34,260 nt of DNA from Myxococcales bacterium (GTDB taxonomy: Bacteria; Myxococcota_A; Polyangia; Palsa-1104). Location of the stretch: positions 1 through 34,260 of the forward strand of contig PNAM01000066.1 of the NCBI GenBank assembly GCA_003170275.1, in the 5' to 3' direction. A model generated the notes under the pieces. That model did not search any database. It was not told where the DNA came from and saw only the letters and a program-made list of their open reading frames with translations. This document shows positions 14,884-22,046 of the stretch, in pieces; positions within the stretch are counted from its first letter, which is position 1; every line of letters begins with the position of its first letter. A program made the position numbers and the translations under genes.

Positions 14884-15950
14884 AATTCTCGATCTTCTTC
14901 GAAATGCAGATCTCGGAGCCGACGCGCGCGTCGGAGGCGCAGACCTTTCGCGACTGTGTCGACCAGGCGGTGCTCGCCGACGAGCTCGGCTACCACTGCG
15001 CGTGGGAGGTCGAGCACCACGGGCTGTACGAGTACTCGCACTCCTCGGCGCCGGAGATCTTCCTGGCGTTCGTCGCGGCCAAGACCAAACGGATCCGGCT
15101 GGGGCACGGCATCACGCTGTTGCCGCATCGCTACAACCACCCGATTCGCATCGCCGAGCGCATCGCTACGCTCGACATCCTTTCGGGCGGGCGCGTGAAC
15201 TGGGGCTCGGGCAAGTCCTCGTCGTTGGTCGAGCAGCACGCGTTCGAGAACGATCTGAAGACGCTGCACGAGCAGTGGCTCGAGGCGCTGGAGATGATTC
15301 CGCGCATGTGGAGCGCGGACATTTTTTCGCACGACGGAAAGTTCTTCCACGTGCCGCCGACGCAGATCATCCCGAAGCCCGTGCAGCAGCCACACCCGCC
15401 GATGTTCGCGGCGTGCACCAAGCCCGAGTCGGCGATCGCGTGCGGCAAGCTGGGCCTCGGCGCGCTCAACTTCGCCATCGGCTCCGACGAGTACCTGACG
15501 CAAAAGGTGACCGAGTACAAGAAGGCGGTCGCGACCGCCACACCGATCGGGCGGCAGAAGACCGACCACTTCGCGTGCACGCCGGCGACGCTGGTGCTCG
15601 ACGACGATCGCGAGGCGTGCCGCTACGGGCTGCGCGGCGCGCGCTTCTTCGCCGAGAGCATGGCGCGCTATTACCTGTCGGGCACGCGCCCCACCGGCAA
15701 GCTCGACGTCCCGCGCGGGTTCTTCCCCGACGGCGATCTCGCCGACGCGATGGCCGCCCGCAACGCCCCCGGCTCACAAGCCGCCGCGATCGTCGGCGAT
15801 CCCATCTCCGCTCGCGAAACGGTCTCGCGCTTCGCCGACATCGGCGTCGACGAGCTGATCCTAGTCATGCAAATGGGCACCGTCCCCCACGAGCTGATCA
15901 TGAAGTCCCTCCGCACCTTCGCCGAACAAGTCATCCCCCACTTCGCCTGA
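14880..15950 (+). CDS. LLM-class (luciferase-like) flavin-dependent monooxygenase
   Basis: This 356-residue protein has the bacterial luciferase-like TIM barrel: start MKFSIFFEMQI, AVLADELGYHCAWEVEHHG, IRLGHGITLLPHRYNHPIR, and SGGRVNWGSGKSSS. Such enzymes use reduced FMN or F420 and, in the FMN class, O2 to oxidise aldehydes, ketones, amines or heterocycles. The reductase that would supply FMNH2 is not in the operon. The ATG overlaps the SDR-SCP2 stop (ATGA). With an AurF-like oxygenase and an SDR it forms a set of three redox enzymes likely acting on one compound. It converges on the VWA gene 40 bases away. Confidence 0.9.
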   Translation: MKFSIFFEMQISEPTRASEAQTFRDCVDQAVLADELGYHCAWEVEHHGLYEYSHSSAPEIFLAFVAAKTKRIRLGHGITLLPHRYNHPIRIAERIATLDILSGGRVNWGSGKSSSLVEQHAFENDLKTLHEQWLEALEMIPRMWSADIFSHDGKFFHVPPTQIIPKPVQQPHPPMFAACTKPESAIACGKLGLGALNFAIGSDEYLTQKVTEYKKAVATATPIGRQKTDHFACTPATLVLDDDREACRYGLRGARFFAESMARYYLSGTRPTGKLDVPRGFFPDGDLADAMAARNAPGSQAAAIVGDPISARETVSRFADIGVDELILVMQMGTVPHELIMKSLRTFAEQVIPHFA

Positions 15951-15962
15951 GAGAAGCCGGAG

Positions 15963-15993
15963 TAGCAGGGTTCGCGCTGGGCGCGCGCTGCTA
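15963..15993. terminator. possible bidirectional terminator hairpin
   Basis: TAGCAG (15963-15968) pairs with CTGCTA (15988-15993) around a GC-rich loop that can pair further, between the convergent monooxygenase and VWA genes. A short T run follows on the plus strand. The right arm includes the VWA stop codon. Confidence 0.3.
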
Positions 15994-16995
15994 TTTCTTG
16001 GCGGCGCCGGCGGGTTTGGTGCGGGGGTGGCGGATGTCGAAGTTGGGTTTGCGGTTGGGATCGCAGTTGGGGCCGAAGCCGGTGGCGTTGAACCGGTAGG
16101 TCACGTCGCCCTTCTTGCCGTCGGCGGTGAACGGCTCGACCTTGAGCTCGTGCTCGCCGGCGCGGGCCGGGCTGCAGTACGAGAGCAGGTAGAAGCGCTT
16201 TGAGTAGCCTTCGATCCGCGCCGCGATCCGATCGAAGGAGGCGCCGACCGCTCCCGGATCGCGCGAGAGCGCCGCGCCGTTGCGGCCGATCGCCTTCAGC
16301 TCGCCTTCGTCGATCTCCGCGCCCACCCCGATCACGAACACGTCGAAGTTCACGTTGTCGAGCGCGCTCATCATGTCGTCGTGCGTCACGCGGTGCGCGT
16401 GGTCCGTGCCGTCGGTGAACACCACCAGCGTCCCGAAGCGCAGCGGCTGGCTGGCGTGCTCGAGCGCCTTGTCCAGCACGTCGATCGCCTTGACCACCGC
16501 GCCGTTCAGGTTGGTCGACGGATCCTTGGTATTGAACGACGACAGCGCGCCCGATCCGCCGCCCTCCGACGAGAAGCTGCGGATCGGCACGATCTCGGCG
16601 CGCCCGTCGAACCCGTAGATGGCGGTCTTCTGGAACTGCCCGACGCGCGAGGTGAAGCGCGTCGCAGCCTCTTCGAGCGCCGGCAGCGCGCCGCTCTTGG
16701 TCACCGAGCCCGACATGTCCACCAACAGCAGCGTGTAGTGCGTCGCCGCCACCTCGGGGTTGAGGATGGTCTGCTTGGACTCGAACGGCGAGACCAGCTT
16801 GTCGTCCTCGTAGATGTGAAACTGCTCCGCCGTCAGCCCCGGCACCGGATCGCCGCCGCGCGTGTCGACGGTGAAGTACACCGCCACGTTGGACGGCTTC
16901 TGCACGCTGGCATCGACCAGCATGGGTTTGAGACCGGCGCATCCACCGAGGACCAGGCACCCGAGCGCCGCCCTGAAACGAAGAAGTTTGATCAT
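15991..16995 (-). CDS. VWA-domain lipoprotein
   Basis: This 334-residue protein has a lipoprotein signal ending LVLGGC (C19), so it should be anchored in the outer or inner membrane. A von Willebrand factor A domain follows (about 80-270) with an intact metal site: DMSGS (93-97), a threonine in the KDPSTNLNGA region, and FTDGTD. The first part (SNVAVYFTVDTRGG to QFHIYEDD) resembles the short beta domain often placed before VWA in exported proteins. Its binding partner is unknown. The ATG overlaps the stop of the small membrane protein upstream (ATGA), so the two are made together. Confidence 0.87.
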   Translation of the reverse strand: MIKLLRFRAALGCLVLGGCAGLKPMLVDASVQKPSNVAVYFTVDTRGGDPVPGLTAEQFHIYEDDKLVSPFESKQTILNPEVAATHYTLLLVDMSGSVTKSGALPALEEAATRFTSRVGQFQKTAIYGFDGRAEIVPIRSFSSEGGGSGALSSFNTKDPSTNLNGAVVKAIDVLDKALEHASQPLRFGTLVVFTDGTDHAHRVTHDDMMSALDNVNFDVFVIGVGAEIDEGELKAIGRNGAALSRDPGAVGASFDRIAARIEGYSKRFYLLSYCSPARAGEHELKVEPFTADGKKGDVTYRFNATGFGPNCDPNRKPNFDIRHPRTKPAGAAKK

Positions 16996-17207
16996 TTCGG
17001 TTTGGGACTATACCTGAGCCCGGCGCGATCGGGGTGCGGGCGACTCAACAGGCCGCCGTCGGGGATCGGCTTGGCCCTGGGCTGAACGAACGGCGCGACC
17101 GGCGCGGGCGCAGGCTGGTCGTCCGACCGCGCATCGAACCAGAACAACAACCCGAGGACCAGCACCACGCCGGCGAGCGCACCGATGGCAACCAGGAACG
17201 GCTTCAT
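16992..17207 (-). CDS. small membrane protein (71 residues)
   Basis: The product has one N-terminal membrane helix (MKPFLVAIGALAGVVLVLGLL) and a proline-rich tail (DDQPAPAPVAPFVQP). No family is recognised. It is coupled by ATGA overlap to the VWA lipoprotein, which suggests a shared role at the envelope. On the minus strand the extended -10-like TGGTATCAC lies about 10 bases upstream of the ATG. Confidence 0.6.
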   Translation of the reverse strand: MKPFLVAIGALAGVVLVLGLLFWFDARSDDQPAPAPVAPFVQPRAKPIPDGGLLSRPHPDRAGLRYSPKPK

Positions 17208-17223
17208 GACCGTGACGTGATAC

Positions 17224-17229
17224 CATAGT
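17224..17229 (+). promoter_or_regulatory. candidate -10 element of the PilZ gene
   Basis: CATAGT ends 7 bases before the GTG start, with no ribosome site between. This is another candidate leaderless start; no -35 was identified. Confidence 0.3.
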
Positions 17230-17236
17230 CGCTACC

Positions 17237-17599
17237 GTGTCTGCCTCGCGCCAGCCACCGCCGCCCCCCCGCCGCAACCTCCGCAGGCACCCGCGCTACG
17301 AGCTGCTCGCGTCGGTCGAGCTGCACCACGGCTCGGAGACGTTGGTCCTGCCGGCGCGCAACCTGTCGCTGGGCGGCATGTACCTGGGCGCCGACGGCAA
17401 TGACCTGAAAGCGATCAAGCACGGCTCTTCCGTCGAGGTGTTGCTGTTCAACGCGGTCGACGAGAGTCACCCGGCGGTGCGCGCGGGCGCCAGCGTGGTG
17501 CGTGTCGATCAGGATGGGATCGCGCTGCGTTGGCTGGAGAACTCCGACACCAGCCTGGCGCTCGCCTCGCTGCTCGAAGCGCTCAAGCCCTCGAGCTAA
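17237..17599 (+). CDS. PilZ-domain c-di-GMP receptor
   Basis: This 120-residue single-domain PilZ protein has both c-di-GMP motifs intact: RRHPRYEL (RxxxR) near residue 17 and the NLSLGGMYLG segment (D/NxSxxG) near residue 42. It should bind cyclic di-GMP and relay it to a motility, polysaccharide or signalling partner. The GTG start fits the domain boundary; a basic, proline-rich stretch (PPPPPRRNLRR) precedes the domain. It stands alone between divergent and convergent neighbours, and its stop overlaps the stop of the reductase on the other strand by four bases. Confidence 0.88.
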   Translation: MSASRQPPPPPRRNLRRHPRYELLASVELHHGSETLVLPARNLSLGGMYLGADGNDLKAIKHGSSVEVLLFNAVDESHPAVRAGASVVRVDQDGIALRWLENSDTSLALASLLEALKPSS

Positions 17600-19119
17600 C
17601 CGACCTTACGCACGCGCTCGACGGGGAAGCGGATCACCGTGCGCTGCTCCTCGATCTCGCCCAGCTCGATCTCGCCCGAGGTGAGCTCGAGCGTGGCCGG
17701 ACGGAACGAGCCGATGTCGACCATCACCGGGTTGGGCGCGCCGCCGCCGGCACCCTCTGCGGTGGTCTCGCGCAGCGGGCCTGTCAACGACTCGACCAGC
17801 TTGTCGGTGGCGCTGCGCGCAAACTCGTGCGCCCGATCCTTGAACCGCACGCCCACCGACTCGAGCCACTTGACCGGCGCGTCGCCGCCGATGCAGATGA
17901 ACAGCGCGTCATTGTCGATCTCCTGTACCTGCTCGCCGATCTTGAGCGACACCGACTCGGGCTTGATCTCGACCACGTTCGAGGCGAAGCGCAGCTCGAT
18001 CCGTCCCACGCGCACCAGCTCGTCGAGCCGCTGGCGGTTCTTCGCCTTGCAGCGCGAGAGCTGCTTGCCGCGGTAGCTCAGCACCACGCGCGCCGCGTGC
18101 TCGGACAACGAGATCGCCGCCTCGACCGCCGAGTCGCCGCCGCCGACCACCATCACGCGCTGGCCGCGATGATCCGCCGCGTCGGTGAGCAGCGCTGCGA
18201 CCTTGGCCAGGTGCTCGCCGGGAACGCCCAGCCGGCGCGGCTTGCCGCGGGTGCCGATGCCGAGCACCACCCGCTGCGCGCGGTACGGCTTCTTGCTCGA
18301 GCGCACCTCGAAGCGGCCGTCGGAGAGACGCCTGACGTCCTCGACGGTCTCGCGCGTGGAGATCTTCATGCCCTTGCGATCGATGATCGTGCGCCACGCC
18401 GCCAGCAGCTCGTCCTTCTTGGAATCCCACACCGGCAACAGGCCCACCGTGCGCACGTCGTACGGCTCGGCCATGCAGTCCTTGCCTTTGGGCCAACGCG
18501 CGATCGTCGACGCCACCAGCTCGTCCTTCTCGAGGACCGCGTAGCTCAGGCCCTTGTCGATGCACGAGAGCGCCGCCGACAGGCCGGCCGGGCCGGAGCC
18601 GACGATCAGCACGTCGACGTCCTGGATCTTGTCGCGCGACGCGGGGCGCGGGCGCAGGCCGGTCTTGGCCATGTGCTCGATGGCCGCGCGCCCGAGGTTC
18701 GATGAGTTCTTCACCAGCGGCTTGCCGGCCGCCTCGCCGATCAGGTAGAGGCCGGGGACCGCCTGGTAGTACTCGTCGAGGTCCGGCATGCGATACGCTG
18801 GCGCCTTGGTGCCCTGGTAGTGCATGACCAACGCGGTGGTCGGGCAGACCAGCGCGCACTGCTCGCACTGGATGCAGTCATCGAAGCGCAGCACGCGGCT
18901 CTTGTTGCCGACCAGCTCGAGGACGTCGGTCGGGCACACCGTGATGCAGGCGTCGCAGCCGGTGCAGCGATCGTCGTTGATGCTGTGGATGAGGAGCTTC
19001 TTCTTGGCGTTGGTGCGGCGGCGCTTCAGGCGCGCCTTCAAGCCGCTCACCGCTGCGCTCACCAACACGCAGAAGATCGCGAATCCAACCAGGCCCCCGA
19101 TGGCAATCAGCGATTCCAT
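17596..19119 (-). CDS. membrane-anchored ferredoxin fused to a thioredoxin-reductase-like flavoprotein
   Basis: This 507-residue protein has three parts. Residues 1-25 form a membrane helix. Residues about 45-100 are a two-[4Fe-4S] ferredoxin with C52, C55, C58, C62 and C82, C85, C88, C92 (CTGCDACITVCP, CIQCEQCALVCP). The rest is a pyridine-nucleotide-disulfide-like reductase with the FAD loop GSGPAGLSAA and the NAD(P) loop VGGGDSAVEAA. I see no CxxC redox disulfide in the reductase part, so electrons may pass between NAD(P)H, FAD and the clusters. Partner and direction are unknown. The ATG at 19119 follows GGAGGG by five bases. Confidence 0.88.
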   Translation of the reverse strand: MESLIAIGGLVGFAIFCVLVSAAVSGLKARLKRRRTNAKKKLLIHSINDDRCTGCDACITVCPTDVLELVGNKSRVLRFDDCIQCEQCALVCPTTALVMHYQGTKAPAYRMPDLDEYYQAVPGLYLIGEAAGKPLVKNSSNLGRAAIEHMAKTGLRPRPASRDKIQDVDVLIVGSGPAGLSAALSCIDKGLSYAVLEKDELVASTIARWPKGKDCMAEPYDVRTVGLLPVWDSKKDELLAAWRTIIDRKGMKISTRETVEDVRRLSDGRFEVRSSKKPYRAQRVVLGIGTRGKPRRLGVPGEHLAKVAALLTDAADHRGQRVMVVGGGDSAVEAAISLSEHAARVVLSYRGKQLSRCKAKNRQRLDELVRVGRIELRFASNVVEIKPESVSLKIGEQVQEIDNDALFICIGGDAPVKWLESVGVRFKDRAHEFARSATDKLVESLTGPLRETTAEGAGGGAPNPVMVDIGSFRPATLELTSGEIELGEIEEQRTVIRFPVERVRKVG

Positions 19120-19190
19120 GGGAGCCCTCCAATACAAGAGCGATGCCCACGAGAGGCCATGTGATATCAGCTAGTTACGGCCCGCGCGCT

Positions 19191-19225
19191 GGGGACTTTT
19201 CGCCCCTCGCGGGTCTGGAGTCCCC
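19191..19225. terminator. 7-bp hairpin between the glycosyltransferase and reductase genes
   Basis: GGGGACT (19191-19197) pairs perfectly with AGTCCCC (19219-19225). The 21-base loop contains a further GC-rich inverted segment. It sits 12 bases past the glycosyltransferase stop and about 70 bases before the reductase start, so it could end the former or regulate the latter. No T run follows on the minus strand. Confidence 0.35.
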
Positions 19226-19236
19226 ATCCCTATGTA

Positions 19237-19938
19237 CTAGGATGTGCGACGACGCATGCTGCGGCGGATGCGCCACAGCTCGCCCAGGTAGGCCGCGATG
19301 TTGCGCGCGTTGGCCACTTTGGACTGGCCCGAGAGCCGCGGGGCGCACTCGATCTCGGTCGAGCCGATGCGCAGCCCGCCGGCGCGCGCCTTGGCGCCGA
19401 TCTCGAAGCCGATCGAGCCGGCCGAGGTGCGCGCCACCAGGTCCAGGCCGTCGAGCATCGCGCGGCGCATCAGGTACGTGCCGTCGGAGCGATCGCGAAA
19501 ACCGATCAGCAGCCACATCAGCACGCGCAAGCCGCGCGACAGGGCGGCCCGTCGCCAGCCGTCGGGACGCTGGCGATAGGTCGAGAGCACCAGATCGTGG
19601 CCGTCCCACGCCGCGAGGATCTTGCCCATCTCGCCGGCCGGGATCTGCCCGTCGGCGGGCACCCAGGTGACGTACTCTTTTTGCGCGCCGAAGAACGCGG
19701 TGCGCAGCGTCGCGGTGAGCCCTTGATTTCGCTCGTGGCGCAGCACGCGAATTTCGGGATGTTTTGGTATGACATCGTAAGATCCGTCGGTGGAGCCATC
19801 GTCGACCACCAGGATCTCGAACTCGCGGCAGTGCGCGCGCAAGAACGCGTGCAGCTCGTCGAGCACTCGCGGCAGGTTCTCGCGCTCGTTGTAGGCCGGC
19901 ACCGCCACCGTGAGGCTCGGCTGAAACGGGAGGGCCAT
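19237..19938 (-). CDS. family 2 glycosyltransferase (polyprenyl-phosphate sugar transferase-like)
   Basis: This 233-residue GT-A enzyme opens with SLTVAVPAYNERENLPRVLDEL and shows the metal/nucleotide motif LVVDDGSTDGS, then RHERNQGLTATLRTAF and the WVPADGQIP segment with a DxQ motif. This layout is that of dolichyl/undecaprenyl-phosphate mannose or glucose synthases. No C-terminal membrane helices follow. It probably transfers a sugar from a nucleotide donor to a lipid carrier at the inner membrane; donor and acceptor are not determined. It diverges from the exported-protein gene with only 33 bases between. Confidence 0.9.
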   Translation of the reverse strand: MALPFQPSLTVAVPAYNERENLPRVLDELHAFLRAHCREFEILVVDDGSTDGSYDVIPKHPEIRVLRHERNQGLTATLRTAFFGAQKEYVTWVPADGQIPAGEMGKILAAWDGHDLVLSTYRQRPDGWRRAALSRGLRVLMWLLIGFRDRSDGTYLMRRAMLDGLDLVARTSAGSIGFEIGAKARAGGLRIGSTEIECAPRLSGQSKVANARNIAAYLGELWRIRRSMRRRTS

Positions 19939-19953
19939 GGGCTCGCCCGATCA

Positions 19954-19962
19954 TGCTATATC
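19954..19962 (+). promoter_or_regulatory. candidate extended -10 of the 19972-24691 operon
   Basis: TGCTATATC is an extended -10-like element whose hexamer (19957-19962) ends 9 bases before the ATG at 19972. There is no ribosome site, so a nearly leaderless transcript is likely. Confidence 0.45.
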
Positions 19963-19971
19963 TTCCGCGCC

Positions 19972-21474
19972 ATGAAGGGGTCGTATTTACTCGTCCTTCT
20001 CGCTGTCATGGATGTCGGGTGCGGCCGGACCCCCGACGTGAGCATCGACAAGGTGCCGCTGCAGCTCGATCGCGAGGAGCGCCTCGCCGATCAGCCGCTG
20101 TCGGCCTCGACGCAGTCGATCAATCGCTATCGCTCGGTGCTGGCGCGCTTCGACGCCGCCGATGTGCACCTCGACCACGAGCGGCTGCGGGTCACCTTCC
20201 GCGAGGAGGGCGCGCCGGCGAGTACGTTGTCCTACGAAAACATCGATCCGCATTTTGTCGTTCCGCTGCTCAGCTATCCGCACGACGCGCAGCTCACGCC
20301 GTTCGACAAGCTCAACCTCATGCTCGCCGAGTACTCGCGTAACGGCGTCGAGCTGGCCTCGCAGGACGAGAACCGCGAGTACGGTTACTTCACCTCGAAA
20401 GGGCTGTTCAACGACGACGAGGAGTACGCGTTCGAGAGCGGCAAGGTGGTGCCGAACCCGGGCGCGCGGCCCAAGCGCATGTCGCTGGTGAACAACTGCC
20501 TGTTCCCGGGGTTGTGGGAGCTGAGCGGAGCCGACTCGGTGGGCGAGCTGTATCACGCGTGGCTGTCGCTCCCCGAGCCCGACTACTTTCGATTGCTGCG
20601 TGCCACCAACGACCTCAAGGCCACCGACGAGGAGCTGCACGCGGCGCTGGGGTACGTCAAGGAGCTGCCGCGCGTGGCGATCGACTTCGATCGGCTGCGC
20701 GAGCGCACGCAGTCGTACGGCAGCTTCGCGGCAACGGTGAGCGTGGACAAGCCGGTGGCCAGCTACTCGACGCAGGACTCGCGTCGCAAGGTGCAGCGGA
20801 AGTTTTTTCACGTCGAGCGCGCGGGCAAGATCATCCAGCCGGTCAAGCTCGGCGACCTGCACGCCGGCGATCTGTTCCAGTTCCATTCGTTCGTGCCGCC
20901 CGGCATCTACACGCAGCGCGTCCTGCGCACCGTCACGTACGAGCCGATCTGGAGCAGCGTCGAGATCGCCGAGGTGACCCCGAAGACGCGCTTCGTCCAT
21001 CCGTCGCCGCACGCGTACAGCTACGGCGCGATCGAGCTCACGCTGAAGAGCGCCGACGGAACGCGCGGGATCGTCGTCGGCAACCTGCCGGTGGATCTGT
21101 TGGTCCTGCAGGAGGACTACGACGTCCCCGGCTTTGGCGTGGGCATCCTGCGTGCGTCGGAGGCGATCGAGAAGCGCTACCTGTTCCTCAAGGATGGACC
21201 CGCGCCGGTGTACGCGTACTCGGCGTTCGCGCGCGACGGGCGGCTCGAGGTCGCCAACAACCACGAGCAGGGGATCGAACAGATCTACCTGCGTCCGTAC
21301 CGCCGCGGCGACCAGGTGATCCTGCGCATCACCCTGGTCGCGTACGAGCGCATCGTCGACTTGATCGAGCTGGAGGTGGTGCTGCCGGCGGCGCTGGGCG
21401 CGAAGATCGTCGCGGCCTCGGCCAACTACCAGCGCCCGCTGTGGCGCTCGTTCTCCGACTCCAATCTCCTATGA
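19972..21474 (+). CDS. exported protein of unknown function, possible lipoprotein
   Basis: This 500-residue protein starts with a short hydrophobic signal, MKGSYLLVLLAVMDVGCG. The VGC could be a lipidation site, but D at -3 makes it a poor lipobox. The mature part is mostly polar with predicted mixed alpha/beta character and has no family I recognise. Its second half (from about residue 270, FHVERAGKIIQPVKLGDLHAGDLFQFHSF onwards in two stretches) looks beta-rich. It leads a tightly coupled operon with a chlorite-dismutase-family protein and an FG-GAP/UnbV protein, its stop overlapping the next start (ATGA). A role with these partners is likely but undefined. Confidence 0.75.
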   Translation: MKGSYLLVLLAVMDVGCGRTPDVSIDKVPLQLDREERLADQPLSASTQSINRYRSVLARFDAADVHLDHERLRVTFREEGAPASTLSYENIDPHFVVPLLSYPHDAQLTPFDKLNLMLAEYSRNGVELASQDENREYGYFTSKGLFNDDEEYAFESGKVVPNPGARPKRMSLVNNCLFPGLWELSGADSVGELYHAWLSLPEPDYFRLLRATNDLKATDEELHAALGYVKELPRVAIDFDRLRERTQSYGSFAATVSVDKPVASYSTQDSRRKVQRKFFHVERAGKIIQPVKLGDLHAGDLFQFHSFVPPGIYTQRVLRTVTYEPIWSSVEIAEVTPKTRFVHPSPHAYSYGAIELTLKSADGTRGIVVGNLPVDLLVLQEDYDVPGFGVGILRASEAIEKRYLFLKDGPAPVYAYSAFARDGRLEVANNHEQGIEQIYLRPYRRGDQVILRITLVAYERIVDLIELEVVLPAALGAKIVAASANYQRPLWRSFSDSNLL

Positions 21475-22046
21475 GCGACAACCGCTGGGTGTACTGGTTC
21501 TTCGACGACGAACAGACTGAGGGCGCCACCTTCCAACTGCGCGCGCAGCGGACGGTGATCGGAGACGCGCCACCGCCGCCGCACGCGCGCGTCGCGCGGG
21601 TCCAGAGCGCGACGCCTCTCGAAGCGCCGCGCGCGCGCTTGCGTGGCGTGGCGCAACATCACCAGTACACCGACGCCGCGCAGAAGCGTGACCTCGAGTC
21701 GGTCTCGCACGCCGAGCTCGCGCCGGGCCCGTCGACGGTGGCGGTGCTGATCCCGATGCGCAAGAACGACGCGTGGTGGGCGCTGTCGCAAGACCAACGC
21801 AACGCGCACTTTGCCGGGCAGGGGCACACCGCGATCGGTCGGCGCTACGCCGATCGCATTTACCGCAAGCTCTACCACTCGCGCTATCTCGAGCACGGAT
21901 CGGGCTGCGATTTTCTCACCTACTTCGAATTCGACGAGGGCCACACCAGCGACTTTCGCGCGCTCCTCGACGAGTTGCGCGCCACCGCCGAGTGGGCCTA
22001 CGTCGATCTCGAGTACGAGATCTGGATGACGAAAGCGCACGAATGA
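21471..22046 (+). CDS. chlorite dismutase/coproheme-decarboxylase family protein
   Basis: This 191-residue protein has the C-terminal ferredoxin-like half of the chlorite dismutase family: VAVLIPMRKNDAWWALSQDQR, RKLYHSRYLEHGSG and DFLTYFEFDEG. H136 in KLYHS is the likely proximal heme ligand. In my alignment from memory, the distal arginine needed for chlorite decomposition falls in the TAEWAYVDLEYE region and is not arginine, so chlorite dismutation is unlikely; a heme-dependent peroxidase, decarboxylase or heme-binding role is possible. No signal peptide is seen, so it is cytoplasmic, unlike both operon partners. It overlaps both of them by ATGA. Confidence 0.8.
   Translation: MSDNRWVYWFFDDEQTEGATFQLRAQRTVIGDAPPPPHARVARVQSATPLEAPRARLRGVAQHHQYTDAAQKRDLESVSHAELAPGPSTVAVLIPMRKNDAWWALSQDQRNAHFAGQGHTAIGRRYADRIYRKLYHSRYLEHGSGCDFLTYFEFDEGHTSDFRALLDELRATAEWAYVDLEYEIWMTKAHE

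Noticed and set aside
21471..22046. A true chlorite dismutase.
   Set aside because: The heme histidine is present but the expected distal arginine position does not appear to be arginine, and no perchlorate-reduction gene is nearby.
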